Of a DNA stretch of 64,000 nt, positions 1 through 11,770 are shown piece by piece. How positions within the stretch are numbered: position 1 is the first letter of the stretch; every line of letters starts with the position of its first letter. Both the position numbers and the translations under genes were made by a program. The notes beneath the pieces were generated by a model. That model had not been told where the DNA came from and ran no database searches. It saw only the letters and a list, made by a program, of their open reading frames with translations. The stretch comes from Bretschneidera sinensis. Taxonomy: Eukaryota > Streptophyta > Magnoliopsida > Brassicales > Akaniaceae. The stretch lies in contig CM043702.1 in the NCBI GenBank assembly GCA_023935145.1, positions 63,369,001 through 63,433,000 on the forward strand, read 5' to 3'.

Positions 1-219
1 GCCCTAATTGCGCTCGATCGCACAGAAGGCTGCGATTGATCGCAAGTATCACAGAAGGTGCGTTTAGGGTTTGATGTGCCTGAAACAGAAAACAAATTGA
101 TTAGGTTTTGATGAAAAACAAAGATCGTAAACAGAAAATAAAGTAATAATAATAATGATTAAACGAAAGTAATTCTAAAAGGAACTTTAGTGCAATCCCT
201 GGCAGCGGCACCAAAAACT
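1..219 (-). mobile_element. Athila-type Ty3/gypsy element 1: 5' leader, rest off the left edge
   Basis: Non-coding leader that follows the LTR and primer-binding site when read on the - strand. No gag start is reached before the window ends. It carries two further copies of the ATCGATCGCAC-type motif that is arrayed in the adjoining LTR (about 10-45). The lineage is inferred from the tRNA-Asp-type PBS and LTR terminus, because no protein domain of this copy is visible. Confidence 0.65.
196..213 (-). other. Primer-binding site (tRNA-Asp type)
   Basis: On the - strand the sequence TGGTGCCGCTGCCAGGGA lies six bases after the LTR end. It matches the tRNA-Asp-complementary PBS usual for Athila/Tat Ty3/gypsy elements. 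It marks the adjoining LTR as the 5' LTR of an element that continues leftwards. Confidence 0.8.
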
Positions 220-1201
220 TGTTGGACGAAAATATACCTAAATAAATAAATAAATAATCGTACTAGTTTTACTTGCAAGTTTGCAAGTGCACAGGGTCAA
301 CAGTGTAGTATAGTGTGCGAAAGCAAGATCATCTCCACAGGGATTGGTAAAATTCGGTTTTAGAATTAGTTTCTTCAAAGTAAAAAGAAATAAATAACTG
401 TTGAATGTGATTTGATAATAATAAAGACATAGGGCTTTGATATCCACCACTAGTCATACGTTGGCCATACACATACATATGAGGAATTTAAATAAGCATG
501 GACATTAATCAAGTTAAGCAATATAATAAAGGCTATTGGCAAAGATTTTATCAATGAATAAATATATGAGAAAGCATAACTAGGGCTTCAATGGAGCCCT
601 ATAAGAAAGTTTAGTTACACATGCTGTCTAAGATAAACATCATATATAAACAAAGCATAAAATATAAAACCCGAAGAATACTAGGGAGACGGGTTGTCAA
701 TCCTCTCCAAAGCCTAAAACTCCGAGCTAAAAGATAAAAGAAGTGTTCTCTAAGAAATGATGATTTGTGTGTGCTTTACAGGTGTATTTATAGGGCTTGA
801 GTAGTCCTAGAAGGCTCATGAATTCCTAAACTTTCCTAAAACACAAAACTCCTTTATTTCCATAATAGGGTTATGTAGTTTACTATTCACGCCCGTACAT
901 GTGCACTTGATCGCATGCGTCTTGTGCTCGATCGCAGTGCTGCGCTCGATTCTTCATGTGTGCGAACGATCGCATGTGCACTCGATCGCATGCGATAGTG
1001 CGATCGATCTCAATTTGACCAAAAGCTGCTCCAGGATTTCTAGGCTTTTTCCCTTAAGTGCCAAAACTGCTTCTTTTCTTTCAAGACCCTATAAAAACAT
1101 GTGAAACACACAAATGAAGTAAAATGGACTAAATTAACATAACTAAGGACCTAACACATGTAAATAAGGGGGTTTAAATATGAATATTTAAGCACCTATC
1201 A
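220..1201 (-). repeat. 5' LTR of Athila-type element 1
   Basis: About 982 bp, with TG at the right end (TGATAGGTGCTTAAATATTC on the - strand) and CA at the left end just before the PBS. The promoter-proximal part holds an array of GATCGAtCGCA-type palindromic motifs (about 900-1010), upstream of a TATA box. The start resembles that of the solo LTR at 46504 (TGATGAGTCTTAAATATTG), so the two are related families. It has inserted into the RNase H region of a Tekay element whose remaining 5' part must lie left of the window. Confidence 0.8.
785..792 (-). promoter_or_regulatory. LTR TATA box
   Basis: CCTATAAATACACC on the - strand inside the LTR, about 110 bp downstream of the palindromic motif array. 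This is the expected place for the element's Pol II promoter. Confidence 0.55.
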
Positions 1202-2946
1202 AGCCACTTGTGAAATTTTTACTTATCATAAAATTTTGACTCATTTACCTACCTAGAAAATTTTGAATTTGAGGCATAGGAGTGGATGGAGTTGATTAGT
1301 GACTATGACTATACAATTCATTATCATTCTAGGAAGGCTAATGTAGTAGCCGATGCATTGAGTAGAAAGTCTACAGGGAGATCTGCTGTTATTGGAAGTC
1401 ATGATATTAGTTTGATGATAGAACTGAAAGAAATGAGAATGCCGTTGAGTATTAGTGATAGAGGAGTATTGATGGCAACTATGGTGGTACAATCTTGTAT
1501 TATTGATCGCTTATTACAGATGCAGAGTAGCGATGAAGGAATAGAGAAAATCAGACAGGAAATATTGATTGGGAAGCCGACTGGGTTTAGAATTAGAGAA
1601 GATGGTATAGTGGTATTAAGATATAGAGTTTATGTTCCCAATGATGTTGAGATGATAAAGGAGATATTAAGAGAGGCTCATGATTCTGTGTATTCTATGC
1701 ACTCGGGTAATAATAAGATGTACAGGGGGTTGAGGCAGAATTATTAGTGGTCAGGGATGAATATAGATGTAGCTGAGTATATTTCTAGATGTTTGGTTTG
1801 TCAATAGGTGAAGTCTGAGAATAGATATCCAGCAGGTTTATTACAACCTCTTCCAGTACCTAAATGGCCATGGGAGAATGTAAGTATGAATTTTGTTTCT
1901 AGTTTTCTCTGTACCCAGAGAGGTCATGATGTTGTATGTGTTATAATGGATAAACTTTCTAAGTCTTCGCATTTCCTTCCTATTAAAACTACTTGAAGTC
2001 CCAAAAAGTTGGTTGAATTATATTTAGCGGAAATTGTGAGACTAAATGGAATACCTTTAAGCATTGTATCAGATATAGATTCTAGATTTACTTTTAGATT
2101 TTGGAGGGGTTTTCAAGAAGCTATGGGTACGCAATTGCAGTTTAGTACAACCTTTCATCAACAAACTGATGAGCAGACAGAGAGAATCATCAGAATACTA
2201 GAAGATATGCTGAGGGCAAGTGTATTGAGTTTCTTAGTGAGCTAGGATACTTATTTACCTTTGATCGAGTTTGCATATAATAATCAGTATCAAATTAGAA
2301 TTGGGATGGAACCATTTGAGGCTTTATATGGTAGAAGGTGCAGAACTCCAGTATGTTGGGAAGAAGTTGGAGAAAAAAAGATATTTGGTGTAGAAATGAT
2401 AGATTTGACTACTAAGAGGATCAAACTGATTAGAGAGAAATTTATAGCAGCATAGAACAGATAGAATGAATATTTTGATAATAGAAGACAGCCTCTTGAG
2501 TTTCAGGTTGGTGACTGGGTATTTTTGAAGATATCTTCGTGGAAGGGTGTATTGAGATTTAAAAAGAATGGAAAGTTGATTCCAAGATTTGTGGAGCCAT
2601 ATGAGGTGATTGAAAGAGTTGGACCAGTAGCATATAGATTGGATTTGCCTCTAGAGTTACAGAAATTACACAATGTGTTTCATGTTTCACTTTTGAAAAA
2701 GTGTTTAAATGATGAATCCTATAGTATTCTGAATAAGGCTATAGAACTTTATACAAGTACTAGTCAGAATTCTAGACCAAAAGGAACAAGTCTTGCATAA
2801 TAAAGTTATTCCTTTGATTCAAGTATTATGGCAGAACAAAGATGTTGAAGAAATTACTTGGAAGCATGAGGTAAGAATGAGGAAAGAGTACCCCCAGCTT
2901 TTTCATGAGTTAGGTAAGGAAATTTTGGGCATGAAATATTTTTAAA
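1202..2946 (+). pseudogene. Tekay-type chromovirus pol fragment (RNase H end, integrase, chromodomain)
   Basis: Degenerate Ty3/gypsy polyprotein. The order is the end of RNase H (CEIFT.HK, then a one-base frameshift near 1277, then ELISDYDYTIHYHSRKAN and ADALSRK), the integrase zinc region (HSGNNKMYRGLRQNY ... CLVCQ), the integrase core and GPY segment (FVEPYEVIERVGPVAYRLDL), and a chromodomain-like tail (WQNKDVEEITWKHE). In-frame stops occur near 1747, 1806, 1996, 2243 and 2453. The first integrase Asp (usual MDFV) reads MNFV. The second (SDID) and the Glu (TDEQTERI) are kept. The 5' half is missing because an Athila-type element has inserted at 1201. The chromodomain and integrase type point to the Tekay/Del lineage of chromoviruses. 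It is dead as a protein gene. Confidence 0.9.
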
Positions 2947-3125
2947 GTGGATAGAATTGTAATACCCGTGTTCTTAAAGTAAGGGTAAAGAAATAATTTG
3001 ATAGATATTACATGGAATTAAAATAATATATACATGAAAAATTTACTATTAAAAAAAATAAACTTGGACGCGTGGTGTAGCTAATTTGCTAACACAAAGA
3101 GAAAAAAAAAAAAAAAAAAAAGGGA

Positions 3126-3149
3126 CAACACCTGGATGTCCAGGTGTTG
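3126..3149. repeat. Palindrome upstream of the LTR1 TATA box
   Basis: Perfect 11-bp arms (CAACACCTGGA and its complement) around a 2-base centre, 81 bp before the TATA box. Confidence 0.9.
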
Positions 3150-3412
3150 CCCACACAATATTGAAAATGCATGAAAGACACCTCAAAGAACCAAACATTG
3201 AAAATGGTTCCAGGTGCTACGGTTTTGGGTATAAAATAAAAAATATATTAAGCTTTTGTTAGTTTTTAAAAATTTGTTTCTCTCTCTCAAATTACTCTCT
3301 TTCTTTAAACACCTGGGGACCAAAAGAAAGGTTGAAAGATTGAAATTTTGAAGAAGTTTTCGAGAGAATTTTAAAGAGATTCATGGGAAGCTTTAAGAAA
3401 AAGAAGAAGAAG

Positions 3413-4691
3413 GTAATAATATGAATTTTAATTTTTTTTAAAATTATGCATACAAGAAAATACCCAAAATTTGATGTAGAAATTTAATGGTATAAATTAC
3501 AAAAAAAATTGAAAAATAAATTAGAAATTTTAATATAAGTATTATGTCAGGTGTTGACGATTAACAATCGGGTGAAATTACTGAAAGGAGCAAGAAATGC
3601 AAGGAGGTGATCCACGAGTAGCTTTAAGTGTTACGTGGAGAGTTAGATTTATATTTAGTAATCGAAACTAATAAAATTATGAATTTATGATATTTGAATA
3701 AATGGGTGAATTATAATGATTTAATGATGTATTATCTGTTATAAATGAAAATTATTTGATTTATTGATTAGGAATTAGAAAGTATGTTGAATATTCATTA
3801 TATAAGAATTTATTTTTTTAAAATGATAGGTAAATGAAAAATATGTTGAGAAGTTTTATAAAATTTCTGAAAAATATGATTGAAAAGTTGATATGATATA
3901 TAAAGAGATAATTTAATAAATATGATAAAAATAATTTTGAGAAAGAGCTAAATAGTTGAATTGAATGCTTGGATGTATGCTTGTTTGCATATTATTACTC
4001 ATATGCATAAAAGAAAAGATCAGGAAGGCAGCTGGTCTAGCTGAAAAGATAAGGAAGGCAGCTAATCTAGCTGAAACATGTCAACATGTGGGAAGACGTT
4101 CCCAGATAATAATATGAAATGATCTAATGAGAAATAAAGAAAGAAAATTTAAATTCATGCATTATATTTGTTTTAAATATTGATTATTATTGATTAAGAT
4201 GCTAAAGTATCAGTCTTGATTGTGAAATTATTGATAAACAAATGAGTCTCATAAAGAGACATATATGATGAGAAAGAAATATGAAAGTATGATATAGTAA
4301 AAATTATTTGATTGATTGATTATATACTGCGAACCTCATAACGAGGTAAATAATGATGTTGAATTGGTAATCTCGAGATGATTAAATATATGATTCAAAA
4401 ATTGATATGTTTGATGATTAATTTAAGAAGAGATTGATAAATGGTTGGAATTATGATATGAGTAGTGATAATAGAATGTTATTATTGAATTATATGGGAT
4501 AATGGATGAATGAATATTGGAAGATTATTTGAAAGACTGAATTATTATATGTGAAGAAATAGATGATTAATTTTGGTAAATTAGAAATGATTGAATTATA
4601 AGATATGACTGAAAGTATATAATTGAGTACTTCTAGCAAATTTAATTCACTGAGCTTGTGAAGTTCATTCCTCATTGTTGAAAATTTTCAG
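3413..4691 (+). other. Possible two-intron leader inside LTR1
   Basis: Candidate splice signals: donor AAG/GTAATA at 3413 and acceptor TTATGTCAG ending at 3550; a middle exon of about 86 nt; a donor position near 3637 (here decayed to GAGAGT); and acceptor AATTTTCAG ending at 4691. The same order and spacing are seen in four other LTRs of the window. The middle exon contains GTGATCCACGAGTAGC and can pair with the GCTACGTGG-like sequence just before the second donor. The splicing is inferred and no transcript evidence is available. Confidence 0.45.
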
Positions 4692-5009
4692 GCAGCGGGC
4701 AGAGCAGATACATATTAGAGCTAATATGAAAGTAATTACCTCAAGTAAGTACCGTGGTCAAGTCCTCAGACATTGTAAGAAAGAAGAAAGAAAATTTATA
4801 ATAAAATATTTTCATGCATTTTGTTATATTTTTATATTGTTTCTGATAGGGGAATGATGATGTATCTCATCTTAAAAGAGTTGAGAATTGGATGTAATTT
4901 TTAATTTCAGTTGATGTACTTTTATATTGTTGCATATATGTATCGTGTTGGGGTTTCAAAATGTGATGAAACCATCTCGGGGGTGGCCAACTCGAGATGG
5001 GTCATTACA

Positions 5010-7040
5010 CTGTTCAAGACTTTAGACCCCTTGAATGAAGATAATGGTAAATGGGCTAATGTTTTGTCTAGTTTTTATCTCTCCACGAAACTAGTTACTT
5101 TTTGCTTTGCTTCAAAGAAAAGAGGCTTGGAAGCTTACTCCCATGCATAGGTAGCTAAGCAGTTTGGTATGGTCCAAACTATTCCTCTGCTACTATACTA
5201 CGTCAGGAGTTTTTCTTGAAGTTGAAGGGTTGTTTATGCTGACTTATAAGAGATTGCCCAATCCAACAACATGGTTGAATGCCCTTTCAAGTGCCCTTGC
5301 TTTATACAAATTGCAGCTCACACCACTTTCTACTCTCAGTGGTGAGACGCTTATATCTCCCTAGTTATCTTTGGCTCGATCCAATTGAGGATGGTTGATC
5401 TCTTTAATCATTTTTACCAATCAGTTATGGGAGATAGGTTGGGTAAGATGAGGAAAGTAAAGTCTATAGAGGAAGATGCTGAGACTCTTACTTCGAAAAG
5501 TATGATATCTCTTTCCTTATTTTACTTTGTTTTTTCGTAGATATTGATAGAGCTTATGCTGATACATTTCTTATTTAACCTTTTTCAGGTCAAAAAGCTA
5601 AACACCTATCTGGTTCATCCTCGTCAAAAATTGTCTCTAGTTCTTATAAATTTGAGCTTAAAAAGAGAGATCAGCTTCTAAAGTTTCAACAATCACCTTC
5701 CACCCAGGCATAAGTGGACTTGACCAAGAAGAGAAAAGAAGGAGAAAAGAGGGAGAGACAGAGAAAAGGAGAGGATGAGAATATAAGGGCAAAAGAAACA
5801 GAAAGGAGGGTGAAGGAATCTGAAAGGATGTTGAGGAAGAAACAAGAGAGTGAGGAAAGGAAAAAATAAATTAGAAGAGTAAAGAAAGTTGAGAAAAGAA
5901 TAGGAGAATAGAATGCTAGAGATGGAGGACAAAAGAAGAAAATAAGAAGCAAAAGAGCTTATAGCAAAGCTCTTTAGTCATGGTGATGTTACCCTGGCTG
6001 TGGTCATGGCAGGAAGTGGTGATGAGTTAGTGGAAGTAGTCTTAGGGGATGAGGCTACAGAGGTGGAAGTTATAGAGATGGCCCCTGAAAGCCAAATTTC
6101 TCCTAACCTAGTGATTCAGCAATAGAGGATAGTGGTGCATCATCAATTGTTGAGCCTCTAACACTATAAGTATTATTATCGATCCATGCTTTTTTCAATA
6201 TCAGTGAAATTGTTTCCTGTTGTAACCATGTGGTTTGTTGTGATGTAGGCTCCTGTTGAGGAATTAGTTAACCCTGAGAAAGCTGAAAAGCTTCGCTTTG
6301 AAGCTACAAATTATTTCCCATCATGGTGGTAAAGAAGCCCTATTTCTCTTGTCTACTACTGCGATTACTCAGAAGAAGATGAAGGGTTAACAAACTTTCC
6401 ACTAAAGTGTAAACTCGATGTGATGCTAGTCGGGGTTCTTAGCCTTCCCATGGCTAGTGCATGACTCCAAGAATCTTCTCCTGAGGTGATAAGACCTCTA
6501 TTTAAACTTAAGAAGCTAGTGGATCAAGGTTAGGAGTTCCTCCACGAAGATACAAAAGCACAAGGACAAGTATGCGAGCTCGTGTCTTGGCTATTAGAGA
6601 GAAAAACTCATCTCTCACAACATTGACTCCATGTAATATGCATCTTTTATGAAGACTTTGATAGATTATTGTCATTGGCTACTGAAAATTAAGCTAAGCA
6701 ATAACAACTACATCATCACTTCTAGAAGCTCAAACGCTCATAGGGCGAGTCCAAGAACCTTTGAAAGGAGCTCGAGAACACCTTGATAGAGGTGAAATAA
6801 GTCAAGGCTAGTAAGATTGAGCTTGAACGAGAAATCGAGCAAATTAATGCTCAACTGGAAGGCCTATCAGTAAAGCTGAAGACTCTCGAGCAAGATTATT
6901 ATGCCTTGTCTACTCATCATGGAGAAGTTAACTCCGCTCATCATGTCATCATGGAAATTCACAACGATTTGGCAGATTCAACAGATTATATCCGTTTAAA
7001 ATGGACGGTTATAACTGACTTTTTCTATTGCAGAGTTTAG
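5010..7040 (+). pseudogene. Antisense ORF of the Tat element: plant-mobile-domain-like region plus coiled coil
   Basis: Decayed coding sequence on the strand opposite to the Tat pol genes, directly after their 3' end. The first part resembles the C-terminal half of a plant mobile domain (VAKQFGMVQTIP near 5150-5185). A Lys/Glu-rich segment follows (about 5700-5900), then a long heptad-like coiled coil (about 6760-6990, IELEREIEQINAQLEGLS). Splice-like sites interrupt it (TTTTTCAG/G near 5590, GTGATGTAG/G near 6249). Several stops and frame changes are present. Extra antisense ORFs are known in Tat-lineage elements, and that explains the position. The Tekay 3' LTR cuts off its 5' part. The domain name is tentative. 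It could also be a captured host gene fragment. Confidence 0.5.
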
Positions 7041-7189
7041 AATTTTCTTTTGTTATTTTGTAATTGGGTTTTTTTTTCCGATTTTGCTCTGTATCAAATT
7101 TTAATATTTAATTTGATAGAAGTTGGTTCCATTTTTGGTTTAATGTATTGTTTCAAGTATTTTCCATTGACAGATAGTCTGTGTTCATT

Positions 7190-10100
7190 TCCATTAAAGG
7201 TCATGAGCTTATATGCATTACCACTTAAAATCTTAACCACTAAAATGGTCCTTCCCAATTGGAAGACCACTTACCTAACTCCCGATCATTTGATCCAGGT
7301 GGTAAGATCAATTTCCAAACTAGGTCTTCTTCTGCAAAAACTTTCACCTTAATTATTTGCAACATTTAACTTTTGTAGCATTATATTATCTAATACTTTT
7401 GCTTGGACTTCCTCTAGATCATCGAGCTAAACCAACATAGCATCATGATAATCAATCTCACTTAACTCATTTTGCCTGATCACCCTTAATGACTTAGCGA
7501 TAATTTTCATAAGCAAAACTGAATCATGACCAAATACTAAGACAAATGGGGTAATCCCACTACTTTATCTTTTTTTTATTATATATTTTTATGTTCGATA
7601 AGCCCATAAGACTTCAAATAATAAATCATCCCATTTTCTGGGATTTCGGTTTATTAATTTTTTAAGATTATTTTTGATAATCTTGTTAGTCGACTCAGCC
7701 TGACCATTAGCTTGGGCATAATATGGATTGGAATTAATTAACTTAATTCCATAATCATGCATAATTGCTTGAACTCGTTGTCCATTAAAAACTAACACAT
7801 TATCAATGGTTATAGATTTTGGAATTCCAAATTGATGAATTATCATCTCTTGGAAAAATTTAATGAACTAAACTTCATCAATGTCTTTATAAGACTTAGC
7901 TTTTACCTATTTGGTAAAATAATCAGTGGCCACTAACACAAATGTGTGTCCTTTACTAGAAGCAAGGTAGACTTTGCCAATTATGTTAATGTCCCATTCT
8001 CTAAATGGTCATGTTTTGACTATTGAATGCAAGGGGTTAGTCGAAACTCGAGGTATGTTCCCATGTCGTTGACATGCCTGACGGCCCTTAGAATATTCTA
8101 GGCACTCTTTTAAAATTGAAAGGTCATAATACCCGTACTTTCATATTAACCAACACAATTTTAATCCTAATTGATGAGCACTATAAATTTCTTCATGTAC
8201 CTCGATCATGACTTGTAATGATTCATCAGCCCTTAGGCACTTCAAAAGTAATCCCTTAGAGTCTCATTTTTACAACTCTTCATTCTCTCCCCAAAGAACA
8301 TAATTTTGAGCTTTTAACTTCAATGAGTTACTTGCTTTTGTATTTGGATTCCTTAGGAAGTCTATAATTGGTTTTCTCTAATCATTATCCTGGTAAACTT
8401 GGACAGAAAAGACATCCATTATAAGTTTTTTTGTGACTGATAGAGCAAAGCATTCTTTGATTTAGCCTGACTAACTTATTTTTCCATTTACTAGGGACCT
8501 GCTATCCTGTAGCCATTTGGGTTAACATATTTGCTCTCGAGTTCTCCTCTCGAGGAATATGATGTAGAACTAAGTCTTCTAACTCTTTACACAATTTTTG
8601 TGCAACTACTAAGTATGGTACTAACACAGCACTCATACACTTGTATTTTCCTATTAATTCTCAATAAAAAGTTATGAGTCTCCTTCAATTTCTATTGACA
8701 TAACTCCTATTTCCTTAAGTACTTCGAGTCCAATAATTAAAGCTTCATACTCAGCTTGATTGTGGGAATAATTTCCTTCAAAGGTAAAAGCTAAATCTGT
8801 TTGTATTCCACCAGGGGAATGAATTGAAATGCCAATCCCACTCTCCTTTGTTGTTTTAGACCCATCAAAATTTAATTTACATGGGGCTAAACTTACAAAC
8901 AAGTTTTCCTTTGCAATTCTATACTGGGATGATCAACCAAGAAATCTGCTAAGGTTTGTCCCTTAATTGCTTTTGAGGAATATAAATTAAGTCAAACTCG
9001 ATAATGGCTAGACTCTATTTGGCCATCTACCACTAAGTATAGGTCGTGAAAACATATACATAATTAGGTCAGTTTGAGCAATCACATGAACCACAAAACT
9101 TAAAAGATAATGATGTAGTTTAGTCACAGCAAAATAAAGTGCTAAACATAACTTTTCGATTGAGGAATATTTACATTCCATTAAATTTAATACATGGCTT
9201 AAATAGAAAATAGCTTGCTCAAGGTTACATTCATTGTCCTAAGCTAAAAAAATTCCTATTGAGTCTATTGTAGTCGATATATAGAGCTTCAATAGTCTTC
9301 TTTGTTGAGGAGGAATCAAAATTGGAGAGTTCAAAGGACATTTCTTTATCTTCTCTAAAGCCTTCTGGTAATGCTCTTCCCATATGAAAGCCTATTCTCC
9401 TTTAACCTTTAATAAAGAAGAGAATACTTTGGCTTCTCCTACAACATTAGCAATAAAACGCCTTAGAAAATTCACTTGCTCCAAGAACCTTTGAAGTTCT
9501 TTCTTATTAGAAAGGGGTTTAGCTTGAATTATTGCTTTAGTTTTGTTCTAGTATACTTCAATTCCTTAACTATGAACTAGAAATCCTAAAAAGTTCCTTG
9601 CATTCACACAGAAGACACATTTCAAAGGATTTAGTTTAATTAGTTAACCCTTATTCTTTTAAATCCGAGAGAGAGAGCTTCGAGATTTAAGGCAAAGTCT
9701 TGTGATTTTATCACTATATCATCAATATAAACTTCTATATATTTTCCACTTATGTCATGGAAAATTAGGTTTATAGCACACTAGTAAGTTACCCTAGCGT
9801 TTTTCAATCCAAAAGGCATTACTACCCACTTGAATATCCCTAGATTACCTAGACAACAGAAGACAATTTAATGAACATCCTCTGGAGCTATAAAAAATTG
9901 ATTATACCTAGAGTACCCATCAATTAAGAAAGCACTTGGTTGCAAGCCGTACTATCTACTAATGGGTTAGCTACTGGCATAAGATATTTATCTTTAGGAG
10001 TGGCATCGTTTAAATTCCTAAAGTCCGTACATACCCTAAGTTATCCATTTTTATTTATTACTAGAACTATATTAGAAAGCCATTCTACATACCTAGTTGT

Positions 10101-11770
10101 TCGAATGAACCCAACTTTTAGTAGGCGTTTGATCTCCTTAACTTTGAGGATGACTTATGTGGACATCCTTCTAGGTACCTGCTTGAATGGTCTGTAGCAT
10201 TTCCTGATGTTTAGTCGATGTTCTACCACACTTTGACTTAGTCCCGACATCTCATCGTAGTCCTAAGTGAAGCAGTCCTTATACTGTCTTAAAAGAGACG
10301 TAAGTTGCTCTTTTACTTTTTGGGGAAGTAAAATGCTAATGAAGGTTGGTTTTGCTTCTTCTTCATCACCTAAATTGACTTCCTCCATAGGATCTTGTGT
10401 TTCTGCCTTCAAATCTTCAAGTTTGATTGAGGCAGGTTCAAGATTTTTTAGTCCAATTTCATCAAGATTTTCTGTTCTCTAGATGTTGTGTTGGTCTTTC
10501 ACTCTTTTTGCAGGCCAACCTTGATTGAGCCAAAGCTATGGCCTCCCTATTGTCCTTGCAGAGTTAACTATTCATCATCTACTATATATTTAATCAAGGG
10601 TGTCTCTAACTTTTTCTCTATCAAGCATGGTCTGGACAACTTCTTACAAACCTGTTCGAGAGCCACTTAATCTAGCTCTTCTTAAGACACAGTTATCTTA
10701 GTGAGCTTTCCGTGTTTGTCTCTTCCCAACATCTTCGTGCAGCTAACACTTTTCTTATAAAATGTTTCTTCGATGCTGTTTGAAGAAGCCATAAATGGCT
10801 TATCATCTAGATATATAGTTTCAACCTAGTTATTTTCGTTCAAGAAGAAAAGTGCTTGATGCAATGATGATGGTATATAGTAATTGGAATGAATCCAATC
10901 TTTCCCTAATAAGGCACTGTAACTTGAAGTTGAGCCAACACAAAAAATACAACTATTATAACTCGATTTTTAACTTGTAATTCGATGGGAATAACTCAAC
11001 ATGTTCTGATAGTATTTCTTGAAAAACCGCAAACGAAAACCTCAGAAGGGATCAAATCCTCTTATGTTTTCCTCAACTTACAAAGCTTGGTATGTGGTAA
11101 TATGTTGACAGTTGAACCATTATAAACTAATATACGATTAATAGGTTTACCTTCTATATGAATCTCATACAAAGGTATAAGATGTTGAGTCATACCTTGA
11201 AGGAATTTTTCGATGATCATGGGAGTCACTTCTCCCATCTTTATCTACTCTATTATTGGCTCCTCGCTCTATATGCATATCACCTCTAATGGTTGTTCCT
11301 TGATTGTTTCCATAGCCTCGATGTAACCTCCTTAACTTCGAGTAGCTGATTGTGCAATGCTCGAAAAGTTAAAGGCAAGAGGATGACCATGTTACAGTCC
11401 ATGGTCATGGCTTATTCTACTAGGTCTTTCTTCACGGGGTCCTTACCCTAGTCTTCTTCGCCTGAATATTCTTTTTCTTCGAGGGAATCATCCTTAGAAT
11501 TATTATAGCTAGAATCTTCTTTGGAGGTTTGATCTTTATCTAAACTCTTTGGAGTCCTTAATGTCTGTCCTTGTTGATTGGTTGTCCCTGCATTCATAAT
11601 GTGTATGGGCTCGTTGATGCACATGGACTCCATCCATTCATCCTTGACTTCTCCCGTAGCGTGGTTTATATAAAATTCTCCTTTTGGAACTAGGATAAAC
11701 TCCCCATCCCATGTGAGGGTTCCTTCTATACACACTTCCTCCTCATCATCACTTCTATTTGAGAATGTCA
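7190..11770 (-). pseudogene. Tat-lineage Ty3/gypsy pol (protease, RT, RNase H, archaeal-type RNase H, integrase)
   Basis: Read right to left. The protease site is at about 11060-11130 (VYNGSTVNILP, where the usual Asp is Tyr). RT spans about 10260-9340, with SGLSQSVVEHRL, FKWVVMPFGLKNA (about 9790-9830) and YIDDIVIKS (about 9712-9760). Next come a connection RNase H and then the archaeal-type RNase H (8920-8500: KLNFDGSK, QAEYEALI, EGDS) that is diagnostic of Tat elements. Integrase follows, with CQRHGNIP, WDINIIG, SITIDN, QAESTNKI and a C-terminal segment ending ILSGNAYKLMT near 7190. Frequent stops and frameshifts occur, so it is not translatable as one protein. It is cut from its gag part by a solo LTR. 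Confidence 0.9.

Larger units (their letters stand above)
2958..5009 (+). repeat. 3' LTR of the left Tekay element (LTR1)
   Basis: Begins TGTAATACCCGTGTTC a few bases after the pol tail and ends GGGTCATTACA, giving 2,052 bp with TGTAA/TTACA termini. A TATA box (GGTATAAAATAAA) lies at 3230. No primer-binding site follows the right end, which fits a 3' LTR. It is homologous to the LTRs at 11776-15123, 51056-53042 and 59076-60647, and more distantly to 60648-63206. The flank at 5010 continues into the antisense ORF of the Tat element, so this Tekay copy inserted there. The partner TSD is outside the window. Confidence 0.85.

Noticed and set aside
5686..5952. Hydrophobic open frames on the - strand suggesting a membrane protein
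   Set aside because: They are the complement of the Lys/Glu-rich coiled-coil segment of the antisense ORF.
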